Of a stretch of DNA of 35,247 nucleotides, positions 8,462 to 17,009 are shown piece by piece (within the stretch, counting starts at the first letter, position 1; every line of letters starts with the position of its first letter). The position numbers and the translations under genes were made by a program. The notes under the pieces are model-generated. The model worked only from the letters and a program-made list of their open reading frames with translations, was not told the origin of the DNA and ran no database searches. This DNA comes from an uncultured Bacteroidia bacterium. Lineage in GTDB: Bacteria; Bacteroidota; Bacteroidia; Bacteroidales; Prolixibacteraceae. The stretch spans positions 1 through 35,247 of the forward strand of contig CAILKW010000277.1 of NCBI GenBank assembly GCA_903834845.1. The letters are read 5' to 3'.

Positions 8462-8913
8462 ATGCCTTATGTAACGTTTTACGAGTACTGTCCTGTTACA
8501 GCAAAAAAAGAAACCAGAGATATCACTCTTTTTTCAAATAACAATGAATTCCGGCTTCCAACTAAAGTTTTGTTTTTATCGAACTTTTCTGCGATTAATG
8601 TGATTGTAGAAGAGTGTTTTTCAATGTAGTAAAAGGAAATGATACGGTAGCGGTGATATGTTAGGGATGAGAGAGTCTGGATTTTTATGCAGAATGGCTC
8701 GGAAATGATGATGAAGACTTAATTACAGATTTAAAGGGTCCGGTCTTAAACTTCTTGAGTCCTCAATCTTCAATTGCGCCAAAAGTTTTGGAAATGTTTG
8801 TTAAAGTTTTGTTGAATGACAATTTGTATGTTGAACGTGTGAAAAAACATTATGAGCAATTTAGATTGGAAATCAATAATAAGAAGAAAAGAAAGAAAAG
8901 AAATGCAATTTAA
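8462..8913 (+). pseudogene. Broken gene of unknown function (frameshift plus in-frame stops)
   Basis: From the ATG at 8462 a 55-codon frame reads MPYVTFYEYCPVTAKKETRD onward and ends at TAG 8627-8629. The frame two bases over shows coding character from about 8610 (VFFNVVKGNDTVAVIC), is stopped by TAG 8662-8664 and TGA 8668-8670, then runs on as DFYAEWLGNDDEDLITDLKG (from 8680) and ends in a lysine/arginine-rich tail at TAA 8911-8913. Joined, the pieces would give about 150 residues. I read this as one gene with a frameshift near 8600-8625 and two stops. It begins 3 nt after the cold-shock gene, so it would have been cotranscribed. I do not recognise the family. Sequencing error could explain the frameshift but hardly both stops as well. 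Confidence 0.6.
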
Positions 8914-8980
8914 AATGAAAATAGCCTGGGTTTTATGAAATAATTCACCAAAATAATTAAAAGGATTTTATTTAGTAAAC

Positions 8981-10222
8981 CTATAACCACGGCGCAATCA
9001 CTTGATTAAGAATGTCTTTACCTTGAACAAATGACAGAAAAATTCCGTAGTTGGTAACAGGTATTCCGGTTGCTTTCAGATCACGAAGTCTGGCCACCAT
9101 TCGTTGGCCCGATATCATACAGCCCCCACAATGGATTACGAGTTTATACTTTTTTATATCCAACTCATCAACGAACTCTCTTCCAAATGTAAAATCCACA
9201 TTTACATCAGGATATAATTTTTTTAGCAAATTGGGAATCTGAACGGTACCTATGTCTTCCCTGATACGTGAATGATTACAAGCTTCAGCAATTAACACAA
9301 AGTCACCAGATTGTAAAAAATTCAAAGTAGCAATTCCATTCACAAAATCCAGTAGCCTCCCCCTGCTTGTATAATTAATCATCATAATCGAAAAAGTGGT
9401 TAAAGCCACTCCATCAGGTGTCCACTCTTTCATAATGTCAATAGCTTGTGAATCTGTAATGATTGCTTTTGGTTTTTTGGTGAAGCTATTAATAAAAGTG
9501 TTCCATCTTTCACATTCAGAAAAATCACCCACTCTGGCTTTTGTGAGATTCATTCGATACGAAACCGGAAAAGCCCACTTTCTTGTGATATACTCTTCTG
9601 CCATAGCCTGAGGTCGAAGGTATCTCCCAGTAGGTGTCTCTTCATCCATCGGAATATTCAAAATATAAAACTCCCCCTTTTCTACAAAAGGTAATAATTC
9701 AATGGTAGTATTTTTGGGGATGTAGTTTTCAAGAATAACTTCAAGAAGGGGTTGCCGATAATTATTATCTAATGCACTTAAAACAATAATACGAAAAACA
9801 CGAGTTTCAGGAAGCAATATTTTAATATTATCAATTTGCTCTCTGCCGTTTTCGTCGAAAATATTGTAAACTATAATTACTTGTTTATCAAGCTTCTGTG
9901 ACTCTTTTATAATTTGTTTTTCAGTCTCAAAATCAATGGTTGCGGGATTAATTACAAGTAAAATCAAGTCACACTCTTTTAAAGCAGTCAGACTTTTATT
10001 TCTTTTTTTATCACCAAGTTCATTCTTTTCATCAAACCCGGCTGTATCCATCAGTTTAACCGGACCCAGACCATGAATTTCTATAATGGTAATTTTCGTA
10101 TCTGAAGTGGTGCCTGGTGTTGGGTCCACTATTGACGCTTCCTGCTGAGTGATGAGGTTCATTAAAGAGCTCTTACCTGAATTCATTTTTCCAAAAATTC
10201 CAATTATATCTCGTTCAATCAT
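8981..10222 (-). CDS. hydF: [FeFe] hydrogenase H-cluster maturation GTPase HydF
   Basis: Scaffold and carrier protein that delivers the 2Fe subcluster to apo-[FeFe] hydrogenase; it works in the cytoplasm with the radical-SAM enzymes HydE and HydG. The 413-residue length is normal. The N-terminal GTPase domain has the P-loop GKMNSGKSS (about 11-19), TPGTTSD (switch I threonines) and DTAGFDE (G3). The C-terminal cluster domain has C315 and H317 in EACNHS and H364-C365 and C368 in HCGGCM. This gives CxHx46HCxxC, the expected [4Fe-4S] ligand set. The gene stands alone on this strand, and no hydE, hydG or hydrogenase gene is visible in the window. It converges with the broken gene at 8462-8913 and is divergent from coaD. 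Assignment is firm. Confidence 0.95.
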   Translation of the reverse strand: MIERDIIGIFGKMNSGKSSLMNLITQQEASIVDPTPGTTSDTKITIIEIHGLGPVKLMDTAGFDEKNELGDKKRNKSLTALKECDLILLVINPATIDFETEKQIIKESQKLDKQVIIVYNIFDENGREQIDNIKILLPETRVFRIIVLSALDNNYRQPLLEVILENYIPKNTTIELLPFVEKGEFYILNIPMDEETPTGRYLRPQAMAEEYITRKWAFPVSYRMNLTKARVGDFSECERWNTFINSFTKKPKAIITDSQAIDIMKEWTPDGVALTTFSIMMINYTSRGRLLDFVNGIATLNFLQSGDFVLIAEACNHSRIREDIGTVQIPNLLKKLYPDVNVDFTFGREFVDELDIKKYKLVIHCGGCMISGQRMVARLRDLKATGIPVTNYGIFLSFVQGKDILNQVIAPWL

Positions 10223-10316
10223 TTTACCCTTTGTTAACCTCGTAAAGAAAACAAAAATTGTCGAATTGCCACAATGTCATATTTCCAATTTCTTCGAATA
10301 GTCACATTTTTCTTAT

Positions 10317-10324
10317 TAGTTTTG
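10317..10324 (+). promoter_or_regulatory. -7 box for coaD
   Basis: TAGTTTTG matches TAnnTTTG. Transcription would begin near 10331, about 12 nt before the ATG at 10343. This supports 10343 as the real start and rules out an upstream in-frame ATG at 10274. No -33 element is clear. Confidence 0.5.
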
Positions 10325-10342
10325 CACAATAAAATATCCGAC

Positions 10343-10819
10343 ATGGAAAAAATTGCCATATTTCCTGGATCTTTTGATCCTTTCACCTTGGGACATGAAT
10401 CCATCGTAACGCGTGCGTTACCATTGTTCGACCAGATTATTATTATGATAGGGTATAACTCTAACAAAAAAACCTACTATCCATTGTCAAAAAGAAAAGA
10501 CTGGATCAAGCGGGTTTTTCAAAACGAGCCTAAAATTAAAGTGGGAAAATTCGATGGTCTGACTGTTGATTACTGCAGAAGAGTTCATGCGCAATATATT
10601 TTAAGAGGACTACGAACATCTTCCGATTTTGAATACGAAAGAGCTATTGCCCAAATCAACAAAAAGATGCACCCGGAAGTCGAAACAGTATTTTTATTGA
10701 CAACTCCCGAAACCACCGCAATTTCATCAACAATAGTAAGAGATATCCTGCGACATCGAGGTGATGCAAGCCTCTTCCTTCCAAGTTGTCTTGATATTTC
10801 AGAATTTTATGAAGATTGA
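10343..10819 (+). CDS. coaD: Pantetheine-phosphate adenylyltransferase (PPAT)
   Basis: Fourth step of coenzyme A synthesis: transfers AMP from ATP to 4'-phosphopantetheine, giving dephospho-CoA, in the cytoplasm. From the ATG at 10343 the protein has 158 residues, typical for CoaD. The nucleotidyltransferase motifs are present: FPGSFDPFTLGH near the N-terminus (the T/HxGH motif), RGLRTSSDFEYE in the middle (phosphopantetheine binding), and ISSTIVRD near the C-terminus. The frame is open upstream to 10274, but that extension (hydrophobic, 23 codons) crosses the predicted promoter and is not part of the family. The next gene starts 18 nt downstream and is probably cotranscribed. Confidence 0.96.
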   Translation: MEKIAIFPGSFDPFTLGHESIVTRALPLFDQIIIMIGYNSNKKTYYPLSKRKDWIKRVFQNEPKIKVGKFDGLTVDYCRRVHAQYILRGLRTSSDFEYERAIAQINKKMHPEVETVFLLTTPETTAISSTIVRDILRHRGDASLFLPSCLDISEFYED

Positions 10820-10837
10820 TATTTCATTATTATTGAT

Positions 10838-12274
10838 ATGAGAATTGTTAGTACTGTATTATTCCTGTTGTGCCTATTTGCTCAGGTCATGGCTCAAAAA
10901 ACAATTCTTACCGGAAAGGCCACTGATTACAGCGGAAAAGAGATTACTTTTTATACAATTGCAGAACCCGTTATCCGTCAAAGACTTGAGCTCGCTAAAA
11001 CCAAAATCGCCGAAGACGGATCATTTTCTGTGGAATTTGGAGTCAACGAAACAATCGAAATTTATGCGGATCTTGAAAAATATTGCGGAACGATGGTTGT
11101 TGAAACCGGTAAAAATTATACAATTTCACTCCCTCCCTTTTCACTTCGCACTAGTAATGAAGCACATAGTTCATATTATAAACCAACCCCTTATTGGTTT
11201 GGCTTAGGTGGAACAGAAAAAGACAATCTGAATAATGCAATACGTTCATTTGAAACAGATTTCAATCGTGAAATAAACATAAACGCAGTTCAAATCTATC
11301 AAAAATTATCTAAAACTGTTGTAAATGAAATCATTAAACGATTGGAACTGAAATACTCATCAGATAATAACCTCTACTTCTCCACATTAAAAAAATACTC
11401 TTTTGCAGAACTGGAATATATTGTAAATCAACGAACTTCTGAAAACGTAATAAAAAAATATTTTGCAACCCAACCAATTAAGCTCCATCACCCAGTTTAT
11501 CAAAGAGCATTCGAAACTATATTTACAGATTTTTTAAGAAAGGAATCTCTAAACCTTCCAAACCGTAAGCTTATTAATATCACAAATTCAGGTAATTATT
11601 CCGAATTAGTAAGCTTTTTCGAAAACAAGGGTTACATCACGGAATTTGCAGAACTTGTTGTTCTTAAAGGATTAAATGATGGTTACTATACAGGTACTTT
11701 CTCCAAAGAAGGCGTGATTAAAGCGTTAGAAATGGCCAGAACAGCAACAAAAACCTCTATACTACAACCTGTTGTAAATGAAATCAATAATAAAATTTTG
11801 CGATTAGTTGTAGGAGTTAAAGCACCGCCCATCACTCTACAAAACATAAAAAAAGAGACTGTAACACTTGATAAGTTCAGCGGAAAATTCACTTATCTTT
11901 GTTTTATTAACAGCAAAAGTTCTGATTGCATAACAGAGCTTGACTCTATTGTATCAATCGAAAAAAGATTAGGGCAGGTATTAAAAGTTGTGGCAGTAGC
12001 ACTTGATGATAATTTTGATAATCCTTCCAATCTTTGGAAATCAAAAGGTTATTCATGGGAATTACTTAACGGATCGAAACAAAAACAACTTATTATCAAT
12101 TATAACGCATCAATAACACCTGCCTTTTACTTGATTGCACCCGATGGGACTTTAAAACTCTCCCAGGCCACCTCACCATCTCACGGATTCGAACCCCTGT
12201 TTTTGAGAATATTACGAGATTTCAATTTTAAACAACCCAAACCAACTAATACTAAACCTGTCAGTAAATGGTAA
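10838..12274 (+). CDS. Exported thioredoxin-fold protein (TlpA/AhpC-like) lacking the CxxC pair
   Basis: A 478-residue protein with a signal peptide (MRIVSTVLFLLCLFAQVMA, cut before QK). An N-terminal beta-rich domain of about 110 residues begins ILTGKATDYSGKEITFYTIA and resembles the DUF4369-type domains found before thioredoxin modules in this phylum. A helical middle region of about 200 residues follows. The C-terminal domain (about 328-470) is thioredoxin-like: APPITLQN opens it as in peroxiredoxin/TlpA proteins, and a threonine-Pro pair with the likely cis-proline P428 sits in ITPAFYLIAPDG. Where an active protein has WCxxC, this one reads INSKSSDC, so only one cysteine (C364) remains. 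It is probably periplasmic and not a normal disulfide reductase. It lies 18 nt after coaD. Confidence 0.75.
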   Translation: MRIVSTVLFLLCLFAQVMAQKTILTGKATDYSGKEITFYTIAEPVIRQRLELAKTKIAEDGSFSVEFGVNETIEIYADLEKYCGTMVVETGKNYTISLPPFSLRTSNEAHSSYYKPTPYWFGLGGTEKDNLNNAIRSFETDFNREININAVQIYQKLSKTVVNEIIKRLELKYSSDNNLYFSTLKKYSFAELEYIVNQRTSENVIKKYFATQPIKLHHPVYQRAFETIFTDFLRKESLNLPNRKLINITNSGNYSELVSFFENKGYITEFAELVVLKGLNDGYYTGTFSKEGVIKALEMARTATKTSILQPVVNEINNKILRLVVGVKAPPITLQNIKKETVTLDKFSGKFTYLCFINSKSSDCITELDSIVSIEKRLGQVLKVVAVALDDNFDNPSNLWKSKGYSWELLNGSKQKQLIINYNASITPAFYLIAPDGTLKLSQATSPSHGFEPLFLRILRDFNFKQPKPTNTKPVSKW

Positions 12275-12333
12275 AATAACATTTTCTTAAGAATTGTCGT
12301 TGAATAGCTTCTTTCCAACGCCAAAAAACTTCG

Positions 12334-12341
12334 TACTTTTG
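12334..12341 (+). promoter_or_regulatory. -7 box for pyrE
   Basis: TACTTTTG matches TAnnTTTG. The inferred transcription start near 12348 leaves a leader of about 18 nt before the ATG at 12366. No correctly spaced -33 TTTG is evident. Confidence 0.5.
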
Positions 12342-12365
12342 CATAAAATATAATGTTTTAACATC

Positions 12366-12998
12366 ATGGAAAACTTACAAATTGAAGTAACAAAACGCCT
12401 TCTTGCTATTGATACTATAAAAATACAACCTGATACCCCATTTACTTGGGCGTCAGGATGGAAAGCACCGATATATTGCGATAACAGAAAAGTTCTTTCT
12501 TTCCCTGAGACAAGGACCTTTATCTGTAATCAGTTTGTTAGATTAGTTCGTGAGAAATACCCAAATGCTGAAGCAATAGCAGGCGTAGCAACAGGTGCCA
12601 TAGCTCATGGAGTTTTAGTTGCTGAAGTATTACAACTTCCTTTTATTTATGTAAGGTCAAAACCCAAAGGACACGGACTGGAAAACCTGATAGAAGGTGA
12701 TATTCAACCTGGTACAAAAGTTGTAATCATTGAAGATCTTGTTTCAACCGGTGGAAGTTCTTTAAGTGCAGCTGAAGCAGTTCGTAACTATGGTGCTGAA
12801 GTACTGGGTATGTTTGCTATTTTCACTTACAACTTTCCACTTGCCTCAAAAAACTTTCTGGAAGCCAACATTGAATTGACAACTTTAAGTAATTACAATT
12901 TACTCCTTAAAATGGCCTACGATTCGGGTGAGATTACCGATTCGCAACTCGAAAGCCTGAACGAATGGAGAAAAAACCCTGAAATTTGGGGACGATGA
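12366..12998 (+). CDS. pyrE: Orotate phosphoribosyltransferase
   Basis: Fifth step of de novo pyrimidine synthesis: joins orotate and PRPP to make OMP, in the cytoplasm. The 210 residues are the normal length. FTWASGWKAPIYCDNRKVLS near the N-terminus binds substrate, GVATGAIAHG and YVRSKPKGHG (flexible loop) lie in the middle, and the PRPP-binding signature VVIIEDLVSTGGSS spans about residues 119-132. The ATG at 12366 gives the usual N-terminus. The SRPBCC gene begins 31 nt downstream, an arrangement I associate with this phylum. A -7 box lies at 12334-12341. Confidence 0.96.
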   Translation: MENLQIEVTKRLLAIDTIKIQPDTPFTWASGWKAPIYCDNRKVLSFPETRTFICNQFVRLVREKYPNAEAIAGVATGAIAHGVLVAEVLQLPFIYVRSKPKGHGLENLIEGDIQPGTKVVIIEDLVSTGGSSLSAAEAVRNYGAEVLGMFAIFTYNFPLASKNFLEANIELTTLSNYNLLLKMAYDSGEITDSQLESLNEWRKNPEIWGR

Positions 12999-13029
12999 TT
13001 TACAAAAAATATAAAATTCAATAAAAAAA

Positions 13030-13488
13030 ATGGGAACTGAAAAATATACCAGCAGCATAAAGATCATCCCTTACCCTCAGAAAGCAGTTTATGACCGCCT
13101 ATCGAACCTCGAAAACCTTGAACAGCTTTTTAATCCGGCCAAAATGGCGGAAATTAAAAAGCAATTTCCAAATGTACCAGATTTTAAACTTAATAATTTT
13201 AGATCCACAGCTGATGAATGCAGTTTTACAGTAAGTCCTGTTGGTACGATTGGAGTTCTTATCGTTGAGCGCGAACCGAGTAAGATGATTAAATTAGCCG
13301 GAAGTAAGTCTGTACCATTTCAATTTAATTGCTGGATTCAGATTCTGCCTGTTGATGAAACCAACTGCAAAATGAAAATTACTTTGCATGCTGAACTTAA
13401 CTCTATGTTTAAAATGCTTGTTGACAAACACTTGAAAGATGGCATAGAACGTGTTAGTGAGGCTCTGACAAAAATAAAATACGAATGA
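13030..13488 (+). CDS. SRPBCC (START-like) family protein
   Basis: A 152-residue cytoplasmic protein with the helix-grip pattern of the SRPBCC superfamily. The N-terminus reads YTSSIKIIPYPQKAVYDRLS, then NLENLEQLFNPAKM as the first helix region. Alternating beta strands include CSFTVSPVGTIGVLIVEREP and FNCWIQILPVDETNCKMKIT. The C-terminal amphipathic helix (about 125-150) closes the fold. The ligand is unknown; members bind lipids or other hydrophobic molecules. It follows pyrE by 31 nt and is likely cotranscribed. It converges with birA, whose stop lies 16 nt away, leaving almost no room for separate terminators. Confidence 0.82.
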   Translation: MGTEKYTSSIKIIPYPQKAVYDRLSNLENLEQLFNPAKMAEIKKQFPNVPDFKLNNFRSTADECSFTVSPVGTIGVLIVEREPSKMIKLAGSKSVPFQFNCWIQILPVDETNCKMKITLHAELNSMFKMLVDKHLKDGIERVSEALTKIKYE

Positions 13489-13504
13489 TTCTGTAAAATC
13501 ATGA

Positions 13505-14248
13505 TTATTTAAAAACTATTTCTTTATAATTAAATTTTTTGATTTTTCCTGTTCTGGTTTCAACCATCAATCGTCCAATGAAATCTACCCCCAAAATTTT
13601 CCCTTCAAAATCTCCGTTCTCATCCGAATAATTCGACCAGTAACCTTGTTGGTATAGCAAATCAGTATAATCGTAATCAATTTTCCCGAATTCCCCAGAG
13701 CGTAGCTGGTGATACCTCGCATCAATTTTCAGGCATAAACGGTAAAGAGATTCTTCAAGATCGTAAACTTTTCCGGTTATCTGGCTTAATGATACCGGAT
13801 TTGGAGCATCGCCGGTGAAAAACTGCTGATTGACGTTTAATCCAATACCCACAATAGAGGAAGAAATTTTATTTATTCTGACAGAATTTTCAATAAGAAT
13901 TCCGGCAACTTTACCCTTGCCTATATAAATATCGTTGGGCCATTTTATTGAAGTATTACCCATTATGTCTTTCAAAAAATCACAAACTCCCAAAGAAATT
14001 GCTTTAGAAAGCTCGAACTGCTTGTTGATTTCCAAAAAATCAGGATAGAGTAAAATACTAAATGTCAGGTTTTTATTTGGTTCACTTTCCCATTTATTTA
14101 AAACCTGGCCTCGCCCTTCAACCTGACTGTCTGCAATAAAAATCGTTCCTTCTATCAGACTTTTTGTCAGTAACTGTTGTGCGGCATAGTTATTGGTTGA
14201 TCCTATTTCCCGGATTCTTTCAATATTAGAACCTATTATTTTGTCCAT
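13505..14248 (-). CDS. birA: Biotin--[acetyl-CoA-carboxylase] ligase (BirA, catalytic domain only)
   Basis: Attaches biotin to the carboxyl carrier protein of biotin-dependent carboxylases through biotinyl-AMP. From the ATG at 14248 the protein has 247 residues. It contains REIGSTNNYA (substrate Ser-Thr), SQVEGRGQVLNKWESE (the GRGR/Q..W.S adenylate loop), NLTFSILLYP, IKWPNDIYI, and GKVAGILIE with the catalytic lysine. The N-terminal DNA-binding domain of E. coli BirA is absent, so it is probably not a repressor. An in-frame TTG at 14260 is possible, but 14248 gives the natural start and leaves space for a weak -7-like box (TACTTTGG) at 14271-14278 on the minus strand. It is divergent from rsfS. 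Confidence 0.93.
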   Translation of the reverse strand: MDKIIGSNIERIREIGSTNNYAAQQLLTKSLIEGTIFIADSQVEGRGQVLNKWESEPNKNLTFSILLYPDFLEINKQFELSKAISLGVCDFLKDIMGNTSIKWPNDIYIGKGKVAGILIENSVRINKISSSIVGIGLNVNQQFFTGDAPNPVSLSQITGKVYDLEESLYRLCLKIDARYHQLRSGEFGKIDYDYTDLLYQQGYWSNYSDENGDFEGKILGVDFIGRLMVETRTGKIKKFNYKEIVFK

Positions 14249-14339
14249 TTTTAGATGCAATTTTGAGTTACCAAAGTAAAAACTTTTATTCCATAAGATT
14301 AACTCAACTATTCTTTATTTATCTTTCAGACAAAAAAAT

Positions 14340-14347
14340 TATCTTTG
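14340..14347 (+). promoter_or_regulatory. -7 box for the rsfS-ftsH-cdsA gene cluster
   Basis: TATCTTTG matches TAnnTTTG. The inferred transcription start near 14353 lies about 12 nt before the ATG at 14365. This is probably the main promoter for the gene string beginning with rsfS. Confidence 0.5.
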
Positions 14348-14364
14348 TACCTTAAATTATCTAT

Positions 14365-14742
14365 ATGGTTATTCATGCCGTTCAAGAAGGCTCAATAGAT
14401 TTGATGGAGGCGATTATTGAGGGTATTCAACGCAAAAAAGGGCTTGAAATTATTGACATTGATCTTCAGATACTTAATAACACAGAATGTGATCATTACA
14501 TTATTTGCCATGGAACTTCCAATACGCATGTTGATGCTATTGCACATTCAGTTGAGGAGACAGTTGAAGAATTAAATAAAGAACCTGCATGGCATCGCGA
14601 TGGATATAAACAAGCACAATGGATACTGCTTGATTATGCAAATATAATGGTTCACGTATTTCAGGAACCCATTCGTAGGTTGTACGATCTTGAAAGTTTG
14701 TGGGGAGACGGAAAAATTTATAATATTGACGCTGACATTTAA
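14365..14742 (+). CDS. rsfS: Ribosome silencing factor RsfS (Iojap family)
   Basis: Binds ribosomal protein uL14 on the large subunit and blocks subunit joining, reducing translation when nutrients are short. The 125 residues are typical. Family landmarks are LEIIDIDLQILNNTECDHYI, ICHGTSNTHVDAIAHSVEE, and AQWILLDYANIMVHVFQEPI followed by RRLYDLESLWGD, the most conserved stretch. It starts 12 nt after a predicted transcription start, and ftsH begins 6 nt after its stop, so the two are cotranscribed. The divergent neighbour is birA, an order I recall as common in Bacteroidota. Confidence 0.95.
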   Translation: MVIHAVQEGSIDLMEAIIEGIQRKKGLEIIDIDLQILNNTECDHYIICHGTSNTHVDAIAHSVEETVEELNKEPAWHRDGYKQAQWILLDYANIMVHVFQEPIRRLYDLESLWGDGKIYNIDADI

Positions 14743-14748
14743 TAGATT

Positions 14749-16782
14749 ATGGCTGAAAAAGAAACGAATAAGGACAGTGGGCCTGCTATCCCAAAGGGTA
14801 ATAAAAGACCAACTGGCAGCAGTGCAAAAAACGCACCTAAGTTTAACCCTATTTACATTTATGTAATTTTGGCTATTGCATTTTTTGCAATCCAGTTTTA
14901 CACTACACGCGGTACGCCTGTTGAGACCAGTTGGCAAGAGGTGAAAAATACTATGCTTAAGAACGGCGATGTAACAAAAGTAGTTGTTGTAAACAAATCA
15001 CAATGTGACATTTATCTCAAAGAGAGCTCTTACGAAAAATACAAAAGCAAACTCGATCAAGGGATAGGTTCTCCTACGAAGATTGGACCTCACTTCTTCT
15101 TTACGATAGGATCAATTGATGTTTTCGAAAAAAACCTCGAAAATGCTCAGGTTGAATATGGCGAAAATGCAAAGGTTACCTTAACCTACGAGATTCGTCA
15201 TGATTATTTCGGTGAGATTTTAAGCTGGCTATTCCTTCCTCTGATTCTTATTGCTGTCTGGTTCTGGATTTTCAAAAGGATGAGCAAAGGCGGTGGCGGC
15301 GGAGGAAACATTTTCAATGTTGGCAAATCTCAAGCTAAAATCTTCGATAAAGAAGCAAGAGTAAGCACTACATTTAAAGAGGTAGCCGGTTTAGCTGAGG
15401 CCAAACAGGAGATCGAAGAAATTGTCGAATTTCTTAAAAATCCGGAACGATACACCAAACTTGGTGGAAAAATTCCGAAAGGAGCATTACTTGTTGGCCC
15501 TCCGGGAACTGGTAAAACATTATTAGCTAAAGCAGTAGCAGGTGAGGCAGATGTACCATTTTTTTCTATGTCTGGCTCCGACTTTGTCGAGATGTTCGTA
15601 GGTGTAGGAGCCTCGCGTGTTCGCGACTTGTTTAAACAGGCCAAAGAGAAAGCACCATGTATTGTCTTTATTGACGAGATAGATGCAATTGGTCGTGCCA
15701 GAGGACGAAACCCAAATATGGGATCAAACGATGAGCGTGAAAACACTCTCAATCAATTGCTTACCGAAATGGATGGCTTCGACACCAATTCAGGAGTGAT
15801 TATTTTAGGTGCTACTAACCGTGCTGATATACTTGACCGTGCCCTGATGCGTGCAGGGAGGTTTGATCGTCAGATTCACGTTGAACTGCCCGATGTAATT
15901 GATCGTAAAGAAATATTTTTGGTACACCTTCGACCGCTTACCTTGTCAGAAGATGTTAATGTAGTTTTTCTCGCAAAACAAACACCAGGTTTTTCGGGTG
16001 CTGATATTGCAAATGTTTGTAATGAGGCAGCACTTATTGCTGCAAGAAAACAGAAAACTAAAGTTGAAAAACAGGATTTTCTTGATGCAGTAGATCGTAT
16101 TGTCGGAGGTCTTGAAAAAAAGAATAAAATTATCACAACTGACGAAAAAGCAATTATTGCTTACCATGAAGCAGGCCATGCAACGGTAAGCTGGTTGCTC
16201 GAACATGCTCATCCACTGGTAAAAGTGACAATCGTACCACGCGGGAAAGCTCTCGGTGCCGCTTGGTATTTGCCGGAAGAGCGTCAAATTACTACACGAG
16301 ATCAGATGCTCGACGAGGTATGTGCCACACTTGGAGGAAGAGCTGCAGAAGAGGTTGTCTTTTCAAAAATATCATCAGGAGCACAAAACGACCTTGAAAA
16401 GGTGACTAAAACAGTATATTCGATGGTTTGTTATTTTGGGATGAGCGAAAAAGTAGGAAATGTAAGTTATTACGATTCTTCTGGTCAAAGTGATTACAGC
16501 TTCAACAAACCTTACAGTGAAAAGACTGCTGAACTGATTGATTCTGAAATTAAAGAATTGATTGATAGTGCCTTTATCAGAGCCAAAGAGATTCTTCGCA
16601 ATAATACCAATGGTCATAAACAGCTTGCTGAGCTGCTGCTTGAGCGCGAGGTTATTTTCACAGAAGATCTGGAACATATTTTTGGACAGCGCCCCTGGGG
16701 AAAGAAAAAAGATGAACAGGTTCAGGTAAAAGAAGGTGATAATCAATCTAAAATTATAGATGCAGAGGTAACAAAAATATAA
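14749..16782 (+). CDS. ftsH: ATP-dependent zinc metalloprotease FtsH
   Basis: Membrane-anchored hexameric AAA+ protease that extracts and degrades misfolded membrane proteins and some regulators. Length is 677 residues. The first membrane segment is at about 35-52 ([17 protein letters not shown]), a periplasmic domain follows, and a second segment at about 156-173 ([16 protein letters not shown]) precedes a glycine-rich linker. AAA motifs: Walker A GPPGTGKT (about 249-256), Walker [13 protein letters not shown], and the second region of homology [13 protein letters not shown]. The protease domain has HEAGH at 473-477, and the third zinc ligand is D548 in [10 protein letters not shown]. The N-terminal 30 residues are polar and basic, longer than in E. 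coli. It sits in the rsfS-ftsH-DUF2007-cdsA string; the next gene starts 11 nt downstream. Confidence 0.97.
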   Translation: MAEKETNKDSGPAIPKGNKRPTGSSAKNAPKFNPIYIYVILAIAFFAIQFYTTRGTPVETSWQEVKNTMLKNGDVTKVVVVNKSQCDIYLKESSYEKYKSKLDQGIGSPTKIGPHFFFTIGSIDVFEKNLENAQVEYGENAKVTLTYEIRHDYFGEILSWLFLPLILIAVWFWIFKRMSKGGGGGGNIFNVGKSQAKIFDKEARVSTTFKEVAGLAEAKQEIEEIVEFLKNPERYTKLGGKIPKGALLVGPPGTGKTLLAKAVAGEADVPFFSMSGSDFVEMFVGVGASRVRDLFKQAKEKAPCIVFIDEIDAIGRARGRNPNMGSNDERENTLNQLLTEMDGFDTNSGVIILGATNRADILDRALMRAGRFDRQIHVELPDVIDRKEIFLVHLRPLTLSEDVNVVFLAKQTPGFSGADIANVCNEAALIAARKQKTKVEKQDFLDAVDRIVGGLEKKNKIITTDEKAIIAYHEAGHATVSWLLEHAHPLVKVTIVPRGKALGAAWYLPEERQITTRDQMLDEVCATLGGRAAEEVVFSKISSGAQNDLEKVTKTVYSMVCYFGMSEKVGNVSYYDSSGQSDYSFNKPYSEKTAELIDSEIKELIDSAFIRAKEILRNNTNGHKQLAELLLEREVIFTEDLEHIFGQRPWGKKKDEQVQVKEGDNQSKIIDAEVTKI

Positions 16783-16793
16783 CTATCAACACA

Positions 16794-17009
16794 ATGGAAA
16801 AAGGGTGGACAAATATTTATAGTACTAGCGACGAATACATTTCAATAATAGCGCAAGAATTACTTAAGGAAAATGAAATAGAATCCATTGTAATCAACCA
16901 TAAAGATTCTGCGTATGTTTGTTGGGGAGAATTAGATGTTTACGTCAGAGAAGAAGATGAAAAACAAGCAGTAGAAATTCTCGAACAATTAAAAAAAGAC
17001 GAAAATTGA
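16794..17009 (+). CDS. DUF2007 family small protein (putative signal-transducing protein)
   Basis: A 71-residue soluble protein, WTNIYSTSDEYISIIAQELL at the start and WGELDVYVREEDEKQAVEIL near the end. The beta-alpha-beta-beta-alpha pattern, with an ending of the type VxxEDxxxAxxIL, fits DUF2007, a small ACT/PII-like fold annotated as putative signal transduction. No ligand or partner is known to me. It lies 11 nt after ftsH, and its stop TGA overlaps the TTG start of cdsA (TTGA at 17006-17009). It is therefore embedded in the operon and possibly translationally coupled to cdsA. Confidence 0.85.
   Translation: MEKGWTNIYSTSDEYISIIAQELLKENEIESIVINHKDSAYVCWGELDVYVREEDEKQAVEILEQLKKDEN

Noticed and set aside
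10274-10342. N-terminal hydrophobic extension of CoaD from an upstream in-frame ATG
   Set aside because: It crosses the TAGTTTTG promoter box, is absent from the CoaD family, and the ATG at 10343 gives the exact family start.
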